Shown here one piece after another: positions 22,977 through 36,447 of a stretch of 64,000 bases of DNA (within the stretch, counting starts at the first letter, position 1; each line of letters starts with the position of its first letter). Source of the DNA: Gonocerus acuteangulatus. Taxonomy: Eukaryota; Arthropoda; Insecta; Hemiptera; Coreidae. A program made the translations under genes and the position numbers. Under the pieces are notes generated by a model. The model worked only from the letters and a program-made list of their open reading frames with translations, was not told where the DNA came from and made no database searches. Location: the NCBI GenBank assembly GCA_946811695.1, contig OX328131.1, positions 6,113,588 to 6,177,587 of the forward strand, read 5' to 3'.

Positions 22977-23808
22977 TAAACCTAATCATTGCGAATTGAT
23001 TAAAAGGGCCCATTTTTCGGGTTTTCACTTATATCTCGGAAACCCTGCGTCCTAGCGACATGACCATTCTATAACAAATGGATATTAGTTGAACTAAACC
23101 TAAACCTAATCATTGTGAATTGATTAAAAGGCCCCATTTTTCGGGTTTTCACTTATATCTCGGAAACCCTGCGTCCTAGCGACATCACCATTCTATAACA
23201 AATGGATATTAGTTGAACTAAACCTAAACCTAATCATTGCGAATTGATTAAAAGGCCCCATTTTTCGGGTTTTCACTTATATCTCGGAAACCCTGCGTCC
23301 TAGCGACATGACCATTCTATAACAAATGGATATTAGTTGAACTAAACCTAATCATTGCGAATTGATTAAAAGGCCCCATTTTTCGGGTTTACACTTATAT
23401 CTCGGAAACCCTGCGTCCTAGCGACATGACCATTCTATAACAAATGGATATTAGTTGAACTAAACCTAATCATTGCGAATTGATTAAAAGGGCCCATTTT
23501 TCGGGTTTTCACTTATATCTCGGAAACCCTGCGTCCTAGCGACATCACCATTCTATAACAAATGGATATTAGTTGAACTAAACCTAAACCTAATCATTGC
23601 GAATTGATTAAAAGGGCCCATTTTTCGGGTTTACACTTATATCTCGGAAACCCTGCGTCCTAGCGACATGACCATTCTATAACAAATGGATATTAGTTGA
23701 ACTAAACCTAATCATTGCGAATTGATTAAAAGGCCCCATTTTTCGGGTTTTCACTTATATCTCGGAAACCCTGCGTCCTAGCGACATGACCATTCTATAA
23801 AAAATGAA
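22977..23808. repeat. 118/124-bp tandem repeat, 7 copies
   Basis: 'taatcattg' starts at 22983, 23107, 23231, 23349, 23467, 23591 and 23709. Units are 124 bp when the junction reads AACCTAAACCTA and 118 bp when one hexamer (AACCTA) is missing. Otherwise units differ only at gggccc/ggcccc, gttttc/gtttac and catgac/catcac. Confidence 0.95.
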
Positions 23809-24289
23809 AGCTGATTAAATATTCTACAAGTTCTACTCTATAAAGTTTTTCGAGATATCTTTAGTTTTGGAAATATCCGCTCTTAAAAGTCTGTCATTTT
23901 AGGGAAAAACACACTTTTTGCTCTCTTTGACCGTAAAACTCTTTAACGATACACCCAAAAAATAAATGCCGTTTATAGGGTTGTAGAGCATTACCTTCCC
24001 TTCAAGAATATATATAACTTTACTATTTTATGTATTTTCTTTCAAACGTTATATACGCACTCACATGGTCTTAGCAAAACCATTGCCAATATAATGGACA
24101 AGATCTTATGTAATTGAGTGTGAATAACTGGTCAGTGGGCCCAAAATTATATATTTTGTAACTGTTCGTTGACTAGACTGTAGTATTTCTAGAGTGACAC
24201 AACTAAAAAAGCTGTGTTTTTCAGTTATGACTATAAAATACATTGATAAATATCTATTTATCAACCGTCAATACTTTCGCTTAAGACTC
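23809..24289. other. Unassigned DNA
   Basis: No gene recognised. It may include the 5' part of the Helitron-like element whose 3' end is at 25197; I could not place that 5' end. Confidence 0.35.
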
Positions 24290-25193
24290 GCTAAGAAAGG
24301 AGTTTTTGTTATTGAAATGTTTAAGTATTTTTAGAGGGGATTAAAGTTTTAGTTGGTTAGAGCAGGCAAGCCTAGGCAGCAAGCGTTGCTAGGACGATAA
24401 CAAATAGCTGTTACCATACTGTATCGATTTCATGTTTTGTTTTTTTTTTTGTTTTTTTTTTTGTTTTTTTTTTCGTCACATCAACTATTTGGCTATTAGT
24501 GCCGGGCTATCTACAGGTTGCCACCCTTTTCTAATGCCAACAGCACGTGGTCGGTCACCCATTCAGGTACTGACCACGCCCGACGTTGCTTAACTTCGGT
24601 GATCTACGGGAACCGGTGTATTCAACGTGGCTATGGCCGTTGGCGATTTCAAAGTATTATTTTTATTTCACCTAAAAGGGAGACCTTGAATTACTAGAAA
24701 TAAACTGTTATTTTGTCCCTCATAGAGTTTACGCCCTGGTGATGCTCCATCCGAGGTAATAATATCCCGAACCCTTGAACAGCCTCCTCACCCATCAGCA
24801 TCCCCAGTCAGAACACTTCTTGGTAATGCTCGCAAATATAATGGGTGTTTCCAAATGACATCTTGGAAACATACGTTTTTAAATTTTAACGTACATTTAT
24901 TATTGAAAACGAATTTTAACCTGTACTGGTAAAACTGCTGTTACTGCTAAAAGACCTATAGATAACGGGTTATCTCTACGTTATCTGTTTCTTGACACTG
25001 GCCCAGAGCACCCCAATGTCAAGAAACATTATACTTTGATTACTTATCAATTGATGAATAGCATATATCATGACGGGAACCGTGCTATAATGAACTGCCC
25101 AAAATTAGTATATACTAGCGTTAATTTTGATGATACATTATTTAACGAAACAAAATAACTACATATCTGCCGTGACGAAGCACGGGTAGTCAG

Positions 25194-25197
<4 letters not shown>
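24290..25197 (+). mobile_element. Helitron-like element with intact 3' terminus
   Basis: The 3' end has the hairpin CCGTG-acgaag-CACGG (25170-25185), eight further bases, then CTAA (25194-25197) followed by T. A terminal hairpin plus CTRR with a T next to it is the Helitron signature. The body matches 16250-18835 in inverted orientation. A 5S-type SINE is inserted at 24433-24643. The 5' boundary given is only the limit of alignment. Confidence 0.6.
24433..24643 (-). mobile_element. 5S rRNA-derived SINE (SINE3 type)
   Basis: On the minus strand it begins GCCAACGGCCATAGCCACG and runs through AGTTAAGCAACGTCGGGCGT and GAATGGGTGACC, which match the A box, intermediate element and C box of eukaryotic 5S rRNA. 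About 12-15 bases of 5S are missing after GGTGACCG. Then the 5S 3' end (GTGCTGTTGGC) leads into the tail AAAAGGGTGGCAACCTGTAG and a T/A-rich end. CGATTTCA flanks both sides (24425-24432, 24644-24651), an 8-bp target-site duplication. It is a retroposon, not a 5S gene: it is deleted internally, tailed and inserted in a transposon. Confidence 0.88.
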
Positions 25198-25243
<46 letters not shown>

Positions 25244-25302
25244 TATATTTATATATATATATATATATATTTATATTAAGATATATATATATATATATAT
25301 AT
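25198..25302. repeat. AT-rich microsatellite
   Basis: Interrupted AT tracts between two Helitron-like ends. It probably hides the 5' end of the next element. Confidence 0.9.
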
Positions 25303-25699
25303 AAATCAAGTGTCTGTCTGTTTGTCCGTTCGTCTGTTTGTTCCTTATACAAATCCACGCTGTTTGACCGATTTTAATCAATCTTGGCACAGAGGTAGGT
25401 CTTGACCCGGGAAGTCTCGTAGGGTAAGTCAAGAATGTCTACCAGCTGCCTGTCTGTCTGTTTGTTCCTTTTACACATCCACACCGTTTACTGTATTTGA
25501 CCAAACTTGGCACTCATCTAGGTCTGGATCCGGGGAGTCTAGGACTAAGAGTACCGAGATCACGGGTTCGAAACTGTGAACCCGAACAGTTACAGATTTG
25601 TGTTATTAGATTTTAATGTTACTTATTTGGTTTCTAATTTATTTGGGCTTTTCTAGATGCAGAAAAAAAGGTGTAGTATCGTACACCGGGTAACAGCTA

Positions 25700-25700
<1 letters not shown>
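25303..25700 (+). mobile_element. Helitron-like element, second family, 3' end intact
   Basis: Starts in 'tgtctgtctgtttgtccg' and contains 'gaccgattttaatcaa' and 'cttggcac'. The 3' end has a perfect hairpin GGTGTA-gtatcg-TACACC (25670-25687), nine bases, then CTAG (25697-25700) followed by T. It is a shorter relative of 54880-55799. Confidence 0.65.

Positions 25701-25736
<36 letters not shown>
25701..25736. repeat. (TA)n microsatellite
   Basis: Directly follows the CTAG end of the Helitron-like element. Confidence 0.9.
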
Positions 25737-25737
<1 letters not shown>

Positions 25738-25876
25738 TGATGATTAGATAGTTAGCCGTCGAGGTGATAAGTAAAGATGGAATGGTTGGGATTCGGCTAA
25801 AAAAACCTCAATATGATTTTTGTTAAAAAAATCTATATTTTGGACGTTTATTATATTATATTTTTTTAACAAAAAT

Positions 25877-25877
<1 letters not shown>

Positions 25878-25934
<57 letters not shown>
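25878..25934. repeat. (AT)n microsatellite
   Basis: About 28 AT dinucleotides next to a short inverted repeat ('aacaaaaatcata' near 25868 and its complement near 25810). Confidence 0.9.
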
Positions 25935-25936
<2 letters not shown>

Positions 25937-26333
25937 CCTGTCGCATCATGAGATATAAGTTTGTCAGCCATGAATGACCTATTCTTAATCAGCATAAGAC
26001 CACTTCTCTTCTATTCTCCCCTGGAATAATTTGATTTGTAAAGTTTCTATGAATGAGAGAATATTCCTTTATAAAGCCAGACCGATTCTATCTCAAGTGG
26101 CTTTCCTAGCTTTAATAACCTTCTGAAGCTCTTCAACTTCACCTCTTTTGTCGGCTTACAACTTTAAAATAATGTTTCAAACTTCTATAGACTTACTCCG
26201 GGATAGCTTCGTGGTGAATTATTTTTTCTGAAAGATCCTATTTTGTAGATAAAAAAAAAATTATTTTATTATAATCATAAGTAAAAATTTTTAATTTGTT
26301 TTTATTTTTTACTCTTTTAATTGAATTAAAAAA
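25935..26333. other. Unassigned DNA
   Basis: No gene seen. Contains an A run near 26250. Confidence 0.4.
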
Positions 26334-26670
26334 ATCAGTCCCTTAACAGGCCGAGAGGCCCTGAGGGGCAGATACTATAGAGTTATCTGATTAATTACCA
26401 TACGGCACACTAGGGAGATAGTGTGGTCAGTACTATGCTCCGACCGCCTGATTTTCCCCTTGCTGCTTCGACTGCAGAGTCATTAGCACCCAAGGTACCC
26501 ATTAATAAATTAATTAAAGGCTGGGTTGCCTAGGGACGGCCAGGGAGGCCAAATCCAACCCATGAAGGAAGACACTAGAAGATAAAATTCTTTAGTACTA
26601 TGCTCGGGATTTGAACTCGGGTACTCCAGCATATTAGTCCAGTGCTCTACCACTGAGCTAACCTCGCCCC
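26334..26670 (-). mobile_element. tRNA-derived SINE, family 1, near full length
   Basis: On the minus strand the head reads GGCGAGGTTAGCTCAGTGGT (A box) followed by a B-box-like GAGTTCAAATCCC. The body has 'gttggatt', the GGGTACC block and a 3' end with 'ggccctcggcctgtta'-type sequence. Same family as 53557-53806. Confidence 0.85.
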
Positions 26671-27499
26671 CCTCCCTTTTGAATGAATATTGTTTCGAAC
26701 ATTCTTTTTCCTTAGTTAAATTTAAAAAAAATTAAGTTAACATTTCACGATTACGAAAGTCCGTCGCGCATGAGGGTATTTCTCTTCTGCACTTCCGCAT
26801 CCCAATATTGGGTCGGTGTCATAAGCCCTACCTATATGGAGGGTGGAAACGAGCTATAAGTATAGGTTATGATGTGGAATATAAAAATGGAGGATTTTAA
26901 AGAGAGAAATTGGAATTGGATTTGAAGAGGATCATCAGTTCCATTTATATTGGACATCCAGTTTTATAGGACTTTTTTAAAAATATATCTGGACAGTTTT
27001 TTTTAGTGCTACAAATCTCGTTTCTCTTGAGCCAGAAGGATTTTTAAGAAATTAATATAATCATTATTGTTTAAATTAAAACATCAAATTCTAAATTTGA
27101 TGTGCTACATCCATATTTTATTTGTGTAAATTTTTTCTTATATTTGTCAAATTAAATTCCGCCTACATTTATCTAGAACTTGTTTCATTTCCTGTTGACA
27201 AAATAAAAAAATTGAAACTATTAAACATTGATGTGGGTCTGAAGAAGCAAGGTCGAATCTCTGCTATTCCGAATGTTTTAAAGTGTACCAGACAAAGTTA
27301 AATTACTTTTTTAATATTAAAAACGTTCCAGGCAGACCACGTGGGCGTATATAGAAAATAATTTCGGGGGGGGGAGGTAATTTCATTTTAGGTATGGAAT
27401 ACTAACAACCTAGAGCTTGGAATAGTTAGCCAACTAAAACGCTATTACATCCAATAAAAATTAGTTTTTGTGAATTAAAAGATCTTATTTAATTTATTT
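26671..27499. other. Unassigned DNA with repeat fragments
   Basis: A partial family-X block lies at about 26760-26865. A G-run block at 27345-27470 is an inverted relative of 55460-55580 ('gggcgtatatagaaaataat' versus its complement). No gene. Confidence 0.4.
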
Positions 27500-27691
27500 T
27501 TACTCATTTTTTTTTTTATATATTTTCTCATATTGTTGATTATTTATTTCATTATTTTTTTTTATTTATTATTATTTTTTTTTCGTCTTACTATTATTAT
27601 TATTTTTTTTCCAGAGTGTGACTGATTTTTAATATAATAAATCTATGAAAAGAGACCATCGCCAAAGTTACGAGTCTGAAATAAATAAATA
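27500..27691 (+). mobile_element. LINE 3' UTR fragment
   Basis: T-rich sequence followed by 'aaaagagaccatcgcc' and 'gtctgaaataaataaat'. The same 3' end occurs at 60860-61140. The conserved block close to an A/T-rich terminus looks like a LINE 3' end. Only the non-coding tail is present. Confidence 0.55.
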
Positions 27692-28446
27692 ATTTATTTT
27701 TAAGGTTTTTACGATAAATTTTTATTAATTTCGGGGGCTGCAGCCCCCCCCCCCTCATATAAGCTCAGATGGCTTGCTCTCGCATGAGCACAGTCAGGCA
27801 CGTAAAGCACTTCAGCTGGTGAGAGCCATAAGATTACCGCGGAACTGTGTAAACAAAGCCTACATATTTTAGGCAACTGTACGACCATCTTTGTAGAAAC
27901 ACGGAGTCGGATGTCGGAAAACATCTGACAGGGACATAAGACATTTCCCAAGCCCTGAAGATGTACATGGTGTACAGGTTGGGGATTAGAGTTGTTGGGG
28001 GAAGGAAGAAAGAGAGGGTATACGTTAGGTCGGGGAGTTTCCCACCTAGGAGCAAGGGTATACGTTAGGTCGGGAGGTCTCTGAGGTAGGAAGAGTCGTA
28101 AAGTGTCTTGCTCCCGCTGTTCGGGAAGAAAGGAGAAAGTTAAAGCCTTTTTCGTAAAATATGTCGGAGTTTATACCTTCCTTGGAACCTCTGTCTATCT
28201 CCAGGGTAAGACTATATCGGCTAAGTTAGCAACATTTGCAAATTTCATTATTTCAGATCTTCTTACTTATTCTGGAAAATTGTTGCTATAATCACCCCCA
28301 GGGTTTGTAAGTAGAGGTCCTTGGCATACCAAAGCGTCTGCAATAACTATTGCTGATGGTAACCCACTTCAAAGGATCACTTACAAACCTCAAGATGCCT
28401 TACATTAACAAATAAATTATCGAAACTATTAAGATTTATTGAGCTT
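27692..28446. other. Unassigned DNA with short internal duplication
   Basis: 'gggtatacgttaggtcggg' occurs twice (about 28015 and 28058). No recognisable gene. Open frames on both strands lack domain similarity that I can see. Confidence 0.4.
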
Positions 28447-28641
28447 TTTGAGAGATATTTTTAGCGCTTATTAACAATTGGGCTATTAACGCCGGGCTAT
28501 CTACAGGTTGCCACCCTTTTATAATTCCATCTGGGCGTGGTCCTATTCATGTACTTGCCACCCATTCAGCTACTGGCAATCCATTGAGGTACTAGCAACG
28601 CCCGACGTTGCTTAACTTCGGTGATGTATGGGAACCGGTGC
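28447..28641 (-). mobile_element. 5S rRNA-derived SINE, second copy
   Basis: On the minus strand 'CACCGAAGTTAAGCAACGTC' (5S A-box region) is followed by rearranged, partly duplicated C-box sequence ('aatgggtgg' and 'aatggattg' versions). Then comes the tail AAAAGGGTGGCAACCTGTAG and GCCCGGCGTTAATAGCCC. The 5' end of 5S is truncated or diverged. Compare 24433-24643. Confidence 0.82.
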
Positions 28642-30062
28642 AGTATGAAAGCTTATTGTTTATCACGAAAGTTTAGGTAACCAGCGATAAGATCTAATTA
28701 AAAAAACAATACAAAAAAAAACCTTTATACCTAACCTCATCAAAACTAGCTAAGTTGATTAGAGATATTGGATGCAGACAAAACAATAATGGGGGAGTAA
28801 CTTCCCCAGGTACTGAAGCTCCTTAATATCTGCGGTGTTAATTAAAAGTTATATAAAGACTGTGAAGTGTTTGCTGTTCCTAAGCGAAAATCGATCAGTA
28901 TAACAATATCTCAGGAGGTCACATTTTGTAGGGCGTCCATTTAGGGGATGGGTAGGTCACCTTGTCTTCCAGCTTCAATTTAGAAGATGGTTTAATTAGA
29001 TTAAAAATTGTATCATAAACCTTAAATATTTTAAATATTGGCTGCTCTAGACTTTGGTTATTGTCTGAGGGAGCTACCGCCCCCCCCTCAGAAGTTTAGA
29101 TTTAATCGGAAACAATGTGTCATAAGGATGTCATTACACACATCTGTATATATTATTGTTTTTTCTTCGTAGTATCCCTGTGAAGATTGCATTTATTTTG
29201 AACAGATGTTCCATTTATTATAAACCTTCGACTCGTGGAAACTGTGTCCACTCGGCGACATATAAACCAAAAGCCTATAGTTTTTTTTTCTAACATAAAA
29301 GTTACGAATCATTGCAATTTCTTGAATTCTACTTTCTTTGAGCACTTCCAGATCGTGTCATTGGGTTGACGTCATAAGCTGGGCTTCCTATCTATGAGGA
29401 AATACGCTAAAACTACCTATTTGTGATTGGAGGAGAACGCGTGTCACATTCTGCTGATTTCTTCCCCCTTCAAAGGCGAGTTTCCCGCGAGAATATCGAT
29501 CTTGTCAAGACTTCATTAAAACTCCCGCCAGAAATCCAACTCGTCAACAGCTGATGTGGCAGTTCCTAACTACACTTTAGAAAGGAAGCACTCCGGATGT
29601 GGTTATAATCTTGTTGGGAAGTCAGCAATTCAACATAAAGGGGATCATTTTTAACAAGATTCTAGAAACATGACTTGGAAGGAGCGATGAAGGCATTTTT
29701 AGAAAATTCTATAATCAGTGGAACCTCGATAAAATGGTTCTCCTTTGGAATGTCCTAGAAATCTATTAACACTTTACACCCTTTGCACAGGGTCTGTGAA
29801 AAGCAGAGCTGTCCGCTCTCTATGTCTTTGTCGCGCTCTAGTTCTGGGATTTCTAGTAACATTTTATTAAAAAATCTATTATGAGGTCAGCTACGGAGAC
29901 CATTAACTCATCTACAGAATCAAAGTCCGTTGAAGTAGTAGCCAGATTGTAATAATAATAATAATAATACCAAACATAAATAAAATAAAGGATAAACATA
30001 AAGCATAAATCATCAACAATATTTATTTACAATAAAAATAAAATCAAATAAAATGTTTGTGT
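28642..30062. other. Unassigned DNA upstream of the 15-kb satellite
   Basis: No gene seen. A family-X fragment lies near 29300-29410 ('cttccagatcgtgtcattgg'). An (AAT)n tract lies near 29950. The satellite starts abruptly after 'gtagatgaa' at 30062. Confidence 0.4.
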
Positions 30063-30655
30063 AGATGAATACATATCATCCCTATCATCACTTCAAACTA
30101 TGGAATATGCAAATCGGATACATATCATCCCTATCATCACTTCAAACTATCGAATATGCAAATCGGATACATATCGTCCCTATCATCACTTCAAACTATC
30201 GAATATGCAAATCGGATACATATCGTCCCTATCATCACTTCAAACTATCGAATATGCAAATCGGATACATATCATCCCTATCATCACTTCAAACTATCGA
30301 ATATGCAAATCGGATACATATCGTCCCGATCATCACTTCAAACTATCGAATATGCAAATCGGATACATATCATCCCTATCATCACTTCAAACTATCGAAT
30401 ATGCAAATCGGATACATATCATCCCTATCATCACTTCAAACTATCGAATATGCAAATCGGATACATATCATCCCTATCATCACTTCAAACTATGGAATAT
30501 GCAAATCGGATACATATCATCCCTATCATCACTTCAAACTATGGAATATGCAAATCGGATACATATCATCCCTATCATCACTTCAAACTATCGAATATGC
30601 AAATCGGATACATATCATCCCTATAATCACTTCAAACTATCGAATATGCAAATCG
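30063..30655 (+). repeat. 49-bp array, block A1 (~12 copies)
   Basis: First block. Its left edge abuts unrelated DNA, so the LINE sequence upstream of the RNase H region is missing. Contains a 'gtcccgatc' variant and a 'ctataatc' variant. Confidence 0.95.
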
Positions 30656-31031
30656 GAGCAAACTAGAGAACCAACATATTCTATCCATTGACCAAGTAAT
30701 ATATTAAAGTATGGTCTTATTCGATACTTTATTTAAGGCATTAAAGGCTATTCTACAACCCGTATCGCCCACAATCCAAGAGCAAAGTCTCCAATGAGAG
30801 ATAACAAGCTCCAAGAGATAAAAAGAAACGTGAAGCCATGGAAAACATCTACAAACCATACAAGGAGAAAGGAAGTAGTCTTTACCCGAATGAGAATCGG
30901 CCATACAAACCTCACGCATTCCTTCCTAATGTCTAAGGACCCCCCACCAGTTTGTAGCTCATGCAATGTACTGCTAACTGTGAAGCACATCTTGACTAAT
31001 TGCCGGGCCTATGAGCAACTGAAAGAGCAAC
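30656..31031 (+). pseudogene. LINE ORF2 C-terminal piece S1
   Basis: The most diverged of the pieces near its start ('tctatccattgaccaag' where the others read 'tctaaccattctccaag'). Contains the R-I-G-H-T-N-L-T-H and C-x2-C-x7-H-x4-C region described under S10, cut off after the codons for K-E-Q. Confidence 0.85.
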
Positions 31032-33482
31032 GGATACATATCATCCCTATCATCACTTCAAACTATGGAATATGCAAATCGGATACATATCATCCCTATC
31101 ATCACTTCAAACTATCGAATATGCAAATCGGATACATATCATCCCTATCATCACTTCAAACTATCGAATATGCAAATCGGATACACATCATCCCTATCAT
31201 CACATCAAACTATCGAATATGCAAATCGGATACATATCGTCCCTATCATCACTTCAAACTATCGAATATGCAAATCGGATACATATCATCCCTATCATCA
31301 CTTCAAACTATGGAATATGCAAATCGGATACATATCGTCCCTATCATCACTTCAAAATATCGAATATGCAAATCGGATACATATCATCCCTATCATCACT
31401 TCAAACTATCGAATATGCAAATCGGATACATATCATCCCTATCATCACTTCAAACTATCGAATATGCAAATCGGATACATATCATCCCTATCATCACATC
31501 AAACTATCGAATATGCAAATCGGATACATATCATCCCTATCATCACATCAAACTATCGAATATGCAAATCGGATACATATCATCCCTATCATCACTTCAA
31601 ACTATGGAATATGCAAATCGGATACATATCATCCCTATCATCACTTCAAACTATCGAATATGCAAATCGGATACACATCATCCCTATCATCACTTCAAAC
31701 TATCGAATATGCAAATCGGATACATATCATCCTAATCATCACTTCAAACTATCGAATATGCAAATCGGATACATATCATCCCTATCATCACTTCAAACTA
31801 TCGAATATGCAAATCGGATACAAATCATCCCTATCATCCCTTCAAACTATCGAATATGCAAATCGGATACATATCATCCCTATCATCACTTCAAACTATC
31901 GAATAAGCAAATCGGATACATATCATCCCTATCATCACTTCAAACTATCGAATATGCAAATCGGATACATATCATCCCTATCATCACTTCAAACTATCGA
32001 ATATGCAAATCGGATACATATCATCCCTATCATCACATCAAACTATCGAATATGCAAATCGGATACATATCATCCCTATCATCACATCAAACTATCGAAT
32101 ATGCAAATCGGATACATATCATCCCTATCATCACTTCAAACTATCGAATATGCAAATCGGATACATATCATCCCTATCATCACATCAAACTATCGAATAT
32201 GCAAATCGGATACATATCATCCCTATCATCACTTCAAACTATGGAATATGCAAATCGGATACATATCATCCCTATCATCACTTCAAACTATCGAATATGC
32301 AAATCGGATACACATCATCCCTATCATCACTTCAAACTATCGAATATGCAAATCGGATACATATCATCCTAATCATCACTTCAAACTATCGAATATGCAA
32401 ATCGGATACATATCATCCCTATCATCACTTCAAACTATCGAATATGCAAATCGGATACATATCATCCCTATCATCCCTTCAAACTATCGAATATGCAAAT
32501 CGGATACATATCATCCCTATCATCACTTCAAACTATCGAATAAGCAAATCGGATACATATCATCCCTATCATCACTTCAAACTATCGAATATGCAAATCG
32601 GATACATATCATCCCTATCATCACTTCAAACTATCGAATATGCAAATCGGATACATATCATCCCTATCATCACATCAAACTATCGAATATGCAAATCGGA
32701 TACATATCATCCCTATCATCACTTCAAACTATCGAATATGCAAATCGGATACACATCATCCCTATCATCACATCAAACTATCGAATATGCAAATCGGATA
32801 CATATCATCCCTATCATCACTTCAAACTATCGAATATGCAAATCGGATACATATCATCCCTATCATCACTTCAAACTATCGAATATGCAAATCGGATACA
32901 CATCATCCCTATCATCACATCAAACTATCGAATATGCAAATCGGATACATATCATCCCTATCATCACTTCAAACTATCGAATATGCAAATCGGATACATA
33001 TCATCCCTATCATCACTTCAAACTATCGAATATGCAAATCGGATACACATCATCCCTATCATCACATCAAACTATCGAATATGCAAATCGGATACATATC
33101 ATCCCTATCATCACTTCAAACTATCGAATATGCAAATCGGATACATATCATCCCTATCATCACTTCAAACTATCGAATATGCAAATCGGATACATATCAT
33201 CCCTATCATCACTTCAAACTATCGAATATGCAAATCGGATACATATCATCCCTATCATCACTTCAAACTATCGAATATGCAAATCGGATACTTATCATCC
33301 CTATCATCACTTCAAACTATCGAATATGCAAATCGGATACATAGCGTCCCTATCATCCCTTCAAACTATCGAATATGCAAATCGGATACATATCATCCCT
33401 ATCATCACTTCAAACTATCGAATATGCAAATCGGATACATATCATCCCTATCATCACTTCAAACTATCGAATATGCAAATCG
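31032..33482 (+). repeat. 49-bp array, block A2 (50 copies)
   Basis: 2,451 bp = 50 x 49 + 1. Contains a repeated order of variants ('cctaatc', 'aataagc', 'acacatc') at about 31670-31910 and 32310-32550, evidence of a multi-unit duplication of about 640 bp. Confidence 0.95.
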
Positions 33483-33858
33483 GAGCAAACTAGAGAACCA
33501 ACATATTCTAACCATTCTCCAAGTAATATATTAAAGTATGGTCTTATTCGATACTTTTTTTAAGGCATTAAAGGCTATTCTACAACCCGTATCGCCCACA
33601 ATCCAAGAGCAAAGTCTCCAATGAGAGATAACAAGCTCCAAGAGATAAAAAGAAACGTGAAGCCATGGAAAACATCTACAAACCATACAAGGAGAAAGGA
33701 AGTAGTCTTTACCCGAATGAGAATCGGCCATACAAACCTCACGCATTCCTTACTAATGTCTAAGGACCCCCCACCAGTTTGTAGCTCATGCAATGTACTG
33801 CTAACTGTGAAGCACATCTTGACTAATTGCCGGGCCTATGAGCAACTGAAAGAGCAAC
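33483..33858 (+). pseudogene. LINE ORF2 C-terminal piece S2
   Basis: Has the private variants 'actttttttaagg' and 'ccttactaatg', both shared only with S4. Confidence 0.85.
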
Positions 33859-36447
33859 GGATACATATCATCCCTATCATCACTTCAAACTATGGAATAT
33901 GCAAATCGGATACATATCGTCCCTATCATCACTTCAAAATATCGAATATGCAAATCGGATACATATCATCCCTATCATCACTTCAAACTATCGAATATGC
34001 AAATCGGATACATATCATCCCTATCATCACTTCAAACTATCGAATATGCAAATCGGATACATATCATCCCTATCATCACTTCAAACTATGGAATATGCAA
34101 ATCGGATACATATCATCCCTATCATCACTTCAAACTATCGAATATGCAAATCGGATACATATCATCCCTATCATCCCTTCAAACTATCGAATATGCAAAT
34201 CGGATACATATCATCCCTATCATCACTTCAAACTATGGAATATGCAAATCGGATACATATCATCCCTATCATCACTTCAAACTATCGAATATGCAAATCG
34301 GATACATATCATCCCTATCATCCCTTCAAACTATCGAATATGCAAATCGGATACATAGCGTCCCTATCATCACTTCAAACTATCGAATATGCAAATCGGA
34401 TACATATCATCCCTATCATCACATCAAACTATCGAATATGCAAATCGGATACATATCATCCCTATCATCACATCAAACTATCGAATATGCAAATCGGATA
34501 CATATCATCCCTATCATCACTTCAAACTATGGAATATGCAAATCGGATACATATCATCCCTATCATCACTTCAAACTATCGAATATGCAAATCGGATACA
34601 TATCATCCCTATCATCCCTTCAAACTATCGAATATGCAAATCGGATACATATCATCCCTTCAAACTATCGAATATGCAAATCGGATACATAGCGTCCCTA
34701 TCATCACTTCAAACTATCGAATATGCAAATCGGATACATATCATCCCTATCATCACATCAAACTATCGAATATGCAAATCGGATACATATCATCCCTATC
34801 ATCACATCAAACTATCGAATATGCAAATCGGATACATATCATCCCTATCATCACTTCAAACTATGGAATATGCAAATCGGATACATATCATCCCTATCAT
34901 CACTTCAAACTATCGAATATGCAAATCGGATACATATTATCCCTATCATCCCTTCAAACTATCGAATATGCAAATCGGATACATAGCGTCCCTATCATCA
35001 CTTCAAACTATCGAATATGCAAATCGGATACATATCATCCCTATCATCCCTTCAAACTATCGAATATGCAAATCGGATACATAGCGTCCCTATCATCACT
35101 TCAAACTATCGAATATGCAAATCGGATACATATCATCCCTATCATCACATCAAACTATCGAATATGCAAATCGGATACATATCATCCCTATCATCACATC
35201 AAACTATCGAATATGCAAATCGGATACATATCATCCCTATCATCACTTCAAACTATCGAATATGCAAATCGGATACATATCATCCCTATCATCACTTCAA
35301 ACTATGGAATATGCAAATCGGATACATATCATCCCTATCATCACTTCAAACTATCGAATATGCAAATCGGATACATATCATCCCTATCATCACTTCAAAC
35401 TATCGAATATGCAAATCGGATACATATCATCCCTATCATCACTTCAAACTATCGAATATGCAAATCGGATACATATCGTCCCTATCATCCCTTCAAACTA
35501 TCGAATATGCAAATCGGATACATATCATCCCTATCATCACTTCAAACTATCGAATATGCAAATCGGATACATATCATCCCTATCATCCCTGCAAACTATC
35601 GAATATGCAAATCGGATACATATCATCCCTATCATCACTTCAAACTATGGAATATGCAAATCGGATACATATCATCCCTATCATCACTTCAAACTATCGA
35701 ATATGCAAATCGGATACATATCATCCCTATCATCACTTCAAACTATCGAATATGCAAATCGGATACATATCATCCCTATCATCACTTCAAACTATGGAAT
35801 ATGCAAATCGGATACATATCATCCCTATCATCACTTCAAACTATCGAATATGCAAATCGGATACACATCATCCCTATCATCACATCAAACTATCGAATAT
35901 GCAAATCGGATACATATCATCCCTATCATCACTTCAAACTATCGAATATGCAAATCGGATACATATCATCCCTATCATCACTTCAAACTATGGAATATGC
36001 AAATCGGATACATATCATCCCTATCATCCCTTCAAACTATCGAATATGCAAATCGGATACATATCATCCCTATCATCACTTCAAACTATCGAATATGCAA
36101 ATCGGATACATATCATCCCTATCATCACTTCAAACTATCGAATATGCAAATCGGATACATATCATCCCTATCATCACTTCAAACTATCGAATATGCAAAT
36201 CGGATACATATCATCCCTATCATCACTTCAAACTATCGAATATGCAAATCGGATACATATCATCCCTATCATCACTTCAAACTATCGAATATGCAAATCG
36301 GATACATAGCGTCCCTATCATCCCTTCAAACTATCGAATATGCAAATCGGATACATATCATCCCTATCATCACTTCAAACTATCGAATATGCAAATCGGA
36401 TACATATCATCCCTATCATCACTTCAAACTATCGAATATGCAAATCG
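33859..36447 (+). repeat. 49-bp array, block A3 (~53 copies)
   Basis: 2,589 bp. One monomer near 34646-34660 lacks 9 bp ('ctatcatcc'). Carries the 'catagcgtcc' variant in several monomers. Identical, as far as I compared, to block A5. Confidence 0.95.

Noticed and set aside
24433..24643. Functional 5S rRNA gene
   Set aside because: Internal deletion, extra tail, target-site duplication and position inside a transposon show a retroposon.
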